64,000 bases of DNA from positions 496,001 to 560,000 of the forward strand of contig CP051229.1 in the NCBI GenBank assembly GCA_017792365.1. Direction: 5' to 3'. The position numbers were made by a program, and so were the translations under genes. The notes beneath the pieces were generated by a model, which did no database searches, had not been told where the DNA came from, and was given only the letters and a program-made list of their open reading frames with translations. Shown here one piece after another: positions 57,692 to 64,000 of the stretch (position 1 is the stretch's first letter; each line of letters starts with the position of its first letter). This stretch comes from Hyphomonas sp. (GTDB lineage: Bacteria; Pseudomonadota; Alphaproteobacteria; Caulobacterales; Hyphomonadaceae).

Positions 57692-59683
57692 CTAGACGTC
57701 CAGTTCCTCGACGAACTTGGCGTTGTCCTGGATGTACTTGAATCGCAATTCGGCCTTCTTGCCCATCAGGGTTTCGACCAGTTGCCTCGGCTTGTTGAGA
57801 CCGCCGGGGAGCGAGACGCGCGCCAGCGTGCGCGTGTCGGGATCCATCGTGGTCTCCTTGAGCTGCTTGGGCATCATTTCGCCGAGACCCTTGAAGCGGC
57901 TGACCTCGACTTTCTTGCCCTTGAACTCGGTCGCGAGCAGCTCCTCGCGGTGGGCGTCGTCGCGCGCATAGGCGGACTTGGCGCCGGCCGCGAGGCGGTA
58001 GAGCGGCGGCATGGCGAGGTAGAGCCGGCCCGCTTCGATGAGGCCCGGCGTCTGGCGGTAGAAGAAGGTGATCAGCAGGGCCGCGATGTGGGCGCCGTCG
58101 ACGTCGGCGTCGGTCATGATGATGATGCGGCCATAGCGCAGGTCTTCAAGGCGGAAGCGGTGGCCGATGCCGCAGCCGAGCGCCAGCGAGAGATCGGCCA
58201 GTTCCTTGTTGGCGGACAGCTTGTCATCGCCCGCGCTGGCGACGTTGAGGATCTTGCCGCGCAAGGGGAGGATCGCCTGGTTGCGGCGGTCGCGCGCCTG
58301 CTTGGCGGAGCCTCCGGCCGAGTCGCCCTCGACGATGAAGAGTTCGGTGTCCTTGGCCGATGCGTCGGAACAGTCGGCGAGCTTGCCGGGCAGGCGCAGC
58401 TTGCGGGTGGCGGACTGGCGCGCGACTTCCTTGTCCTTGCGCTTGCGCATCCGCTCTTCGGCCTGGCCGATCGCCCATTCGAGGAGCTGGTTGGCGTCCT
58501 TCGGCGAGGCGGTGAGCCAGTGGTCGAAGCGATCCCGCATCGCATTTTCGGTGAGGCGGAAGGCGTCGGCGGTGGAGAGTTTCTCCTTGGTCTGCCCGAC
58601 GAATTCAGGGTTGCGGATGAAGACCGAAAGCAGGGCGCCCGCCGAGCCGAGCAGGTCGTCGGCGGTGATGATCGAGGCCTTCTTGACGTTGGTCATATCG
58701 CCGTAGGCCCGCAGGCCCTTAGTCAGCGCCGAACGCATGCCGGCTTCGTGCGTGCCGCCTTCGGGCGTCGGGATGGTGTTGCAGTAGGAGCGCGAGAAGC
58801 CGTCGGCATCGGAGCCGAAGCCGTTGGAGCTCCACGTGATGGCCCACTCGACGGCGCCGCCATTGTCCATCTCAACCCGGCCAGTGAACGGCTCCGGCAA
58901 TACGAGGCGGGCCTCGGTCGCGAGTTCCTTCAGCATGTCCGCAAGGCCGTTCGGGTAGGACAGCGTCGCTTCGGCGGGCGTCTTGTCGCCGTCCCGGATC
59001 AGCGAGGGATCGCAGCTCCAGCGGATCTCTGCGGCGCGCGACAGATAGGCTTTCGAGCGCGCCATCGCGTAGAGGCGTGCCGGTTTCCAGTGCGTCTTCT
59101 CGCCGAAGATCTGCGGGTCCGGCTTGAACCGCACCTGCGTGCCGCGGCGGTTGGGGGCGGCGGCGACCTTCTCGAGCTTGGAGGTCGGCTTGCCGCGCGA
59201 ATAGGTCTGCTGGAACAGCTTGCGGTCGCGCGCGATCTGGACTTCGAGGTCTTCGGACAAAGCGTTGACGACCGAGATGCCGACGCCGTGCAGGCCGCCA
59301 GCAGTGGCGTAGGCCTTGTTCGAGAACTTGCCGCCCGAGTGCAGCATCGTGAGGATGACCTCGACGGCGGACTTCTTGGGGTATTTCGGGTGTGCGTCGA
59401 CCGGCATGCCGCGCCCGTCGTCGCGGATCGAGATGTAGCCGTCTGCGGTCAGCTTGACGTCGATATGCTTGGCGTGGCCGGCGACGGCTTCGTCGACCGC
59501 GTTGTCGAGGACTTCGGCGAAGAGGTGGTGGAAGCCCTTGTCCCCCGTATCGCCGATATACATGCCGGGGCGCTTGCGGACGGGTTCGAGGCCTTCAAGG
59601 ACCTCGATGTCCTTGGCGGAATAGCCGTCTTCCCCGCCGCGGGACTTCCCGTCGAACAGACGCGCCTGTGAGGACTTGGCCAT
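57692..59683 (-). CDS. parE: DNA topoisomerase IV subunit B
   Basis: A 663-residue type IIA topoisomerase ATPase subunit that, with ParC, unlinks daughter chromosomes. The GHKL ATPase domain has EVLDNAVDEAVAGHAK (near 57-72) and IRDDGRGMPVDAHP, then GLHGVGISVVNALSED near 128-143. The Toprim domain has EGDSAGGSAKQARDR near 451-465 and MTDADVDGAHI near 525. The length and the sequence ending LRFKYIQDNAKFVEELDV match ParE rather than the longer GyrB. It converges on the DUF6498 gene. Confidence 0.96.
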   Translation of the reverse strand: MAKSSQARLFDGKSRGGEDGYSAKDIEVLEGLEPVRKRPGMYIGDTGDKGFHHLFAEVLDNAVDEAVAGHAKHIDVKLTADGYISIRDDGRGMPVDAHPKYPKKSAVEVILTMLHSGGKFSNKAYATAGGLHGVGISVVNALSEDLEVQIARDRKLFQQTYSRGKPTSKLEKVAAAPNRRGTQVRFKPDPQIFGEKTHWKPARLYAMARSKAYLSRAAEIRWSCDPSLIRDGDKTPAEATLSYPNGLADMLKELATEARLVLPEPFTGRVEMDNGGAVEWAITWSSNGFGSDADGFSRSYCNTIPTPEGGTHEAGMRSALTKGLRAYGDMTNVKKASIITADDLLGSAGALLSVFIRNPEFVGQTKEKLSTADAFRLTENAMRDRFDHWLTASPKDANQLLEWAIGQAEERMRKRKDKEVARQSATRKLRLPGKLADCSDASAKDTELFIVEGDSAGGSAKQARDRRNQAILPLRGKILNVASAGDDKLSANKELADLSLALGCGIGHRFRLEDLRYGRIIIMTDADVDGAHIAALLITFFYRQTPGLIEAGRLYLAMPPLYRLAAGAKSAYARDDAHREELLATEFKGKKVEVSRFKGLGEMMPKQLKETTMDPDTRTLARVSLPGGLNKPRQLVETLMGKKAELRFKYIQDNAKFVEELDV

Positions 59684-59792
59684 GAGGGCTCCGGAACACG
59701 AATCGCGAAACTGAAGATAGGCGAGGGGTTAACCCGCGCGAAGGGCCAGCAACAGCCAGCGCCGGTTAAAAATCCCCGAATTGCGGGCGGAT

Positions 59793-60110
59793 TCAACCGA
59801 GGCGGATCGGATAATCCACGACTATCGCCCGCCCTGAGGTGACTGCCAGTACAGCGTGTTCCGTATCGGCGGGCACGATGGCGGACATTCCCGGACCGCA
59901 GCGTCGGGTCTCGCCCCCGACGGTCACCTGCAATTCGCCTTCGATAATATGCCAGACTTCTTCCTGATCATGGCTGTGACGATGGATGTCGGAACCGGCG
60001 GTGAAATCCCAGTAAGCGAACGTCATCGAAGGTGAGTGAAAGGTCCGTCCATGCCAGCCGGGGCGACGCTCCCATGGTTCGATCTTCGCGGTGTCGACGA
60101 AATTGGTCAT
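59793..60110 (-). CDS. Cupin-domain protein
   Basis: A 105-residue single cupin domain, starting at MTNFVDTAKIEPW; the longer frame adds six residues. The metal-binding motif is visible as GSDIHRHSHDQEEVWHIIEG (near 37-56, three His and one Glu), and the second motif is in GMSAIVPADTEHAVL (near 74-88). Probably a small metal-dependent cupin of unknown substrate. Its stop lies about 110 bases from the parE start on the same strand. Confidence 0.9.
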   Translation of the reverse strand: MTNFVDTAKIEPWERRPGWHGRTFHSPSMTFAYWDFTAGSDIHRHSHDQEEVWHIIEGELQVTVGGETRRCGPGMSAIVPADTEHAVLAVTSGRAIVVDYPIRLG

Positions 60111-60141
60111 CGCGGTGCAGATTAGCACAGGACGGCGCGGC

Positions 60142-60750
60142 CTAGAATATTCCGAGGAACTTGCTCTTGAGGCCGTCGCAGTTGGCGATCTGGCGTTCGT
60201 AGCGATTGGCGGTCGCCGAGACGCGGTCGGCGGTGTTGACGAGCCAGCCTTTCTTGCGCCAGCCGCCGCGCAGGTAGCCGGTCTGCCCTTCGTGGTAGGC
60301 GAGGTAGTGGCCGCGGAAATCGTACTGGCCGAGGCCGGTCATCTGGCCGGTCTTGGCGAAGTACCAGCCGACGAAGTCGACGCTGTCGTCAAAGTCATGC
60401 CGGTCGGCGCCGCCATTGCCGCTTTCGCGCTTGTAGGCGTCGGTGGAGTCCAGCGCCTGCGCGTATCCGTACGCGGACGAGGGACGCTTGCCGGGGATGA
60501 ACAGGAAGCCGCCCTGGCGCGCCGGACGCGCCTTGTGGTCGAAGCTGCTCTCCTGCTTGATGACCGCGAGCTGGAAGCCCATCGGCGCGCCCCAGTCCTT
60601 GGCCGATGCGCGCATGGCGCGGTACCACGACTTGTTCTCCTTCAGGAGCAGGCAGGCGTCGGCGATTTCAGCGCTGGAGGGCTTCGGCGCAGCGAGGCAG
60701 CCGGCCAGCATGCCGATCGCGACGGTGCAGAGGGCGAATGACCTGAGCAT
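60142..60750 (-). CDS. Lytic transglycosylase-like (SLT-type) lipoprotein
   Basis: A 202-residue lipoprotein (lipobox MLAGC, Cys18). The soluble domain resembles an SLT lytic transglycosylase: the catalytic Glu is likely Glu67 in AVIKQESSF, followed by SSAYGYAQALDSTDAYKRES near 90-110 and the FVGWYFAKTGQM segment near 124-136. It would cleave peptidoglycan to leave 1,6-anhydro ends. The N-terminal part also contains the conserved AEIADACLLLKENKSWYRA segment seen in this family. Confidence 0.88.
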   Translation of the reverse strand: MLRSFALCTVAIGMLAGCLAAPKPSSAEIADACLLLKENKSWYRAMRASAKDWGAPMGFQLAVIKQESSFDHKARPARQGGFLFIPGKRPSSAYGYAQALDSTDAYKRESGNGGADRHDFDDSVDFVGWYFAKTGQMTGLGQYDFRGHYLAYHEGQTGYLRGGWRKKGWLVNTADRVSATANRYERQIANCDGLKSKFLGIF

Positions 60751-60816
60751 GGTTTGCTTCTAGCCCGTTATGGTTAAGGACGGGCGAAGCTGTTCAGTGA
60801 AATTGCAGTCACAACG

Positions 60817-60852
60817 GAAAGCGCCGCCGGATGAATGTCCGGCGGCGCTTCC
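60817..60852. terminator. Strong hairpin downstream of glnA
   Basis: AAGCGCCGCCGGA-TGAATG-TCCGGCGGCGCTT is a perfect 13-bp stem between the glnA end and the start of the transglycosylase gene. The following T content on the minus strand is weak, but the stem is strong enough to act as a terminator for glnBA. Confidence 0.7.
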
Positions 60853-60874
60853 TGTTTGGACGAAAAGAGCCCGA

Positions 60875-62278
60875 CTAGGACTTGTAGTACATCTCGAATT
60901 CCACCGGGTGCGGGTGGAGTTCGAAACGCATGACTTCTTCCATCTTGAGGTCGATGTAGGCGTCGATCTGGTCGTCATCCATGACGCCGCCGGCCTTGAG
61001 GAAGTCGCGGTCGCTGTCGAGGTTCATCAGCGCTTCGCGCAGGCTGCCGCAGACCTGCGGGATCGACTTGGCTTCTTCCGGAGGCAGGTCGTAGAGGTCC
61101 TTGTCCATCGCGGCGCCCGGATCGATCTTGTTCAGGATGCCGTCGAGGCCGGCCATCAGGAGCGCGGTGAAGCCGAGATATGGGTTCGCCGTCGGATCCG
61201 GGAAGCGGGTCTCGATGCGCTTGCCTTTCGGCGACGGGGTCCATGGAATACGGACCGAGGCCGAACGGTTGCGTGCCGAGTAGGCCAGCATGACCGGCGC
61301 TTCGTAGCCCGGCACCGTGCGCTTGTAGGAGTTGGTCGACGGGTTCGTCAGGGCGTTGATCGCCTTGGCGTGCTTGATGATGCCGCCGATGTAGAACAGG
61401 CAGTTTTCCGACAGGTCGGCATACTTGTCGCCGGCGAAGGTCGGCTGGCCGTCCTTCCAGATCGACTGGTGAACGTGCATGCCCGAGCCGTTGTCCTTGA
61501 ACATTGGCTTCGGCATGAAGGTCGCCGTCTTGCCGTACGACGCAGCCACGTTGTGCACGATGTACTTGTAGAGCTGCATGTTGTCGGCCATCGCGACCAG
61601 CGTGTTGAACTTCATGCCGAGTTCGTGCTGGGCGGGGGCGACTTCGTGGTGGTGCTTCTCCGGCTCGAGGCCGAGCTCGGTCATCACCGACAGCATTTCC
61701 GAACGCATGTCCTGCAGGCTGTCGATCGGCGGAACCGGGAAGTAGCCGCCTTTCGGGCCCGGACGGTGACCCATGTTGCCGGACTCGTAGATCTTGCCCG
61801 AGTTGGTCGGCAGTTCGGGATCATCGAAGCTGTAGCCCGTATTCTGCGGGTCGGTGGACCAGCGCACGTCGTCGAACACAAAGAACTCGGCTTCCGGACC
61901 GAAGTAGGCGGTGTCGCCGACGCCGGCCGACTTCATGTAGGTCTCGGCCTTCTTCGCGGTCGTGCGCGGGTCACGGTTGTAGGGCGTGTTGTCGTTCGGA
62001 TTGAGGATGTCGCAGATGATCGCCATCGTCGTCTGCTGGAAGAACGGGTCGATCTTGGCGGTCGACGGATCCGGCATGAGGACCATGTCGGACTCGTTGA
62101 TGGCTTTCCAGCCGGCGATCGACGAACCGTCGAACATGGTGCCGTCAGCAAACAGGTCCGCATCGACGAGCGAACGGTCGAAGGTCACGTGTTGCAGCTT
62201 GCCGCGCGGGTCAGTGAAGCGAAGGTCCACATACTGCACGTCTTTGTCTTTGATGGTCTTAAGTACTTCTTCGGACAC
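60875..62278 (-). CDS. glnA: Glutamine synthetase, type I
   Basis: A 467-residue GSI, condensing ammonia and glutamate to glutamine with ATP. Family segments are [18 protein letters not shown] (near 17-34), [14 protein letters not shown] (near 128-141), the ATP region [18 protein letters not shown] (near 262-279) and [20 protein letters not shown]. The adenylylation Tyr lies in DLYDLPPEE near 394, so activity is probably controlled by GlnE together with GlnB. It follows glnB by 65 bases, a standard glnBA operon. Confidence 0.98.
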   Translation of the reverse strand: MSEEVLKTIKDKDVQYVDLRFTDPRGKLQHVTFDRSLVDADLFADGTMFDGSSIAGWKAINESDMVLMPDPSTAKIDPFFQQTTMAIICDILNPNDNTPYNRDPRTTAKKAETYMKSAGVGDTAYFGPEAEFFVFDDVRWSTDPQNTGYSFDDPELPTNSGKIYESGNMGHRPGPKGGYFPVPPIDSLQDMRSEMLSVMTELGLEPEKHHHEVAPAQHELGMKFNTLVAMADNMQLYKYIVHNVAASYGKTATFMPKPMFKDNGSGMHVHQSIWKDGQPTFAGDKYADLSENCLFYIGGIIKHAKAINALTNPSTNSYKRTVPGYEAPVMLAYSARNRSASVRIPWTPSPKGKRIETRFPDPTANPYLGFTALLMAGLDGILNKIDPGAAMDKDLYDLPPEEAKSIPQVCGSLREALMNLDSDRDFLKAGGVMDDDQIDAYIDLKMEEVMRFELHPHPVEFEMYYKS

Positions 62279-62343
62279 TTCGTGTCTCCCTCGGTTAGCC
62301 CGATCCTGTGATCGTTGGTGCTTAGCTGGAATCGTTGCGCGGT

Positions 62344-63004
<661 letters not shown>

Positions 63005-64000
63005 ATGGTCCATTCGATCCTGACATGCGCCGAAATCCGCGAGGCCGAGCTGCGGGCGGACCTGTCGGGTGCATCCCTGCGCCAGTTGATGCTGAACGCC
63101 GGGACAGCCTGCGCCGACTATGTCGACCAGCGATATCCCGACGCGCGCATCGTCGTTCTGTGCGGACCGGGGAACAATGGCGGCGACGGCTTCGTCGCAG
63201 CTTCGCGGCTGGCGCGCCGGAACCGGCAGGTCGTGGTCTATGAGTTGTCGGGCGGCAGGACGGGCGGGGACCGCGAGTGGGCCAGCAAGGAATGGCCCGG
63301 CGCGCACCAGCCGCTGGAGGCGCTGGAGCTTGAGGACGGCGACGTGGTCCTCGATGCGCTGTTTGGCGCCGGGATCGCGCGTGCGCTCGAAGGCCCGGCG
63401 CGCGCCGCGGTGGAAGCGGTGCTGGCGTCCGGCGCGCCGGTCGTGGCCGTCGACCTGCCGAGCGGCGTCAACGGCGACACGGCGAAATTCGATGGCCCCG
63501 CCATCCGAGCGACCGCGACCGTCACGTTCGGCGCGCTGAAGCCGGCGCACGTGCTGGCGCTGGGCGCGCGCCTGTGCGGCGATGTCGTGGTGGCGTCGAT
63601 CGGCTTCGAGGATCAGCTGGAAGAGGCGAGCAAGGCCCCGGCGCACCTCAACACGCCGGATGCGTGGTCGCAGTCACTGCGCTGGCCGGACGCGGACGCG
63701 CACAAGCACAAGCGTGGACGGCTGGCGGTGGTGACGGGCGGCCCGGCGAACACCGGCGCTGCGCGACTGGCTGCTCAGGCTGGGCTTCGCATCGGCGCGG
63801 GGCTGGCGACGCTGTATTGCCCGCCGGACGCCCTGCAGGTGGCGGCGGCGTCGGTGACGGCGGTGATGTGCAGCCCGTTCGAGAGCGCGGAGGCGCTAGC
63901 GTCCGCCACGGAGCGTGCGGACTGCGTCGTGATCGGTCCGGCGGCGGGCGTGACGCCGGCGACGCGCGAGACGGTCGAGGCGCTGGCGCGCGCTGGGCGG
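63005..64000 (+). CDS. nnr: Bifunctional NAD(P)H-hydrate repair enzyme Nnr (3' end beyond window)
   Basis: The first 332 residues of the protein that repairs hydrated NADH. The N-terminal YjeF epimerase domain is complete (about 1-205): SLRQLMLNAGTA near 24-35, VLCGPGNNGGDGF near 50-62, and VDLPSGVNGDT near 155. The C-terminal dehydratase domain begins with HKHKRGRLAVVTGGPANTGA near 235-255 and continues to the window edge. Start chosen at 63005, with GAGGGA 9 bases upstream; an in-frame ATG lies 36 bases earlier. It is divergent from glnBA. Confidence 0.95.
   Translation, partial: MVHSILTCAEIREAELRADLSGASLRQLMLNAGTACADYVDQRYPDARIVVLCGPGNNGGDGFVAASRLARRNRQVVVYELSGGRTGGDREWASKEWPGAHQPLEALELEDGDVVLDALFGAGIARALEGPARAAVEAVLASGAPVVAVDLPSGVNGDTAKFDGPAIRATATVTFGALKPAHVLALGARLCGDVVVASIGFEDQLEEASKAPAHLNTPDAWSQSLRWPDADAHKHKRGRLAVVTGGPANTGAARLAAQAGLRIGAGLATLYCPPDALQVAAASVTAVMCSPFESAEALASATERADCVVIGPAAGVTPATRETVEALARAGR

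Noticed and set aside
57782-59671. A 629-codon open frame antisense to parE
   Set aside because: It mirrors the strongly conserved parE and has an Arg/Asp/Gly-rich composition typical of antisense frames in high-GC DNA.

Overview
The window is 64 kb of high-GC DNA from an alphaproteobacterial chromosome, most likely a Caulobacterales/Hyphomonadaceae-type organism. This placement is inferred from gene order and protein families: NDUFA12–mlaD–DUF2155–aat–accC–accB–aroQ, M48–DsbA near rne, amidase–mrcA–prfB, a bactofilin overlapping an M23 peptidase, and a long suf operon. It is almost wholly ordinary housekeeping chromosome. I see no insertion sequence, prophage, CRISPR array, rRNA or tRNA gene.

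Layout. 0–10 kb: the start of rnd diverges from aspS, followed by a lipoprotein peptidase, two poorly characterised secreted or cytosolic proteins, a peroxiredoxin, an acyl-CoA carboxylase carboxyltransferase with a small biotin carrier, and a YcaQ-like protein, with several palindromic intergenic repeats. 10–16 kb: a membrane-anchored winged-helix/TPR regulator and a degenerate class II ribonucleotide reductase homologue. 16–21 kb: complex I accessory subunit, MlaD, DUF2155, Aat, AccCB, AroQ and ThiSG. 21–31 kb: DsbA-like lipoprotein, M48 protease, RNase E, amidase, PBP1A and release factor 2 with its programmed frameshift. 31–38 kb: bactofilin with M23 peptidase, Bcp and a large AsmA-like protein. 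38–46 kb: TPR protein, TyrS, several small conserved proteins, a DUF1343 (NamZ-type) protein, a DOMON-like protein and an alpha/beta hydrolase. 46–54 kb: cysteine desulfurase–sufB–three unknown genes–sufC–sufD–sufS–sufT–sufA. 54–64 kb: diguanylate cyclase, RhlE-like helicase, ParE, cupin, a lytic transglycosylase-like lipoprotein, GlnA, GlnB and the first part of Nnr.

Two window-wide signals matter. First, seven genes, including the normally essential rne, prfB and sufC, carry about eleven unexplained reading-frame breaks, several of which are repaired by restoring one base in a short C or G run. This looks like indel error in the assembly rather than gene decay, so I annotate these genes as single CDSs. 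Second, the + strand changes from C-rich at the left to G-rich at the right, with the change somewhere around 16–27 kb. That polarity is expected at a replication origin, but I see no classical origin genes.

The most unusual single gene is the 808-residue NrdJ-like protein at 13.1–15.5 kb. It keeps a well-conserved NrdJ C-terminus (TSCPD domain and zinc ribbon) but appears to have lost the catalytic cysteine region. I found no clearly new multi-gene system. The best candidates for undescribed biology are this protein, the three unknown genes inside the suf operon, and the composite palindromic repeat family.
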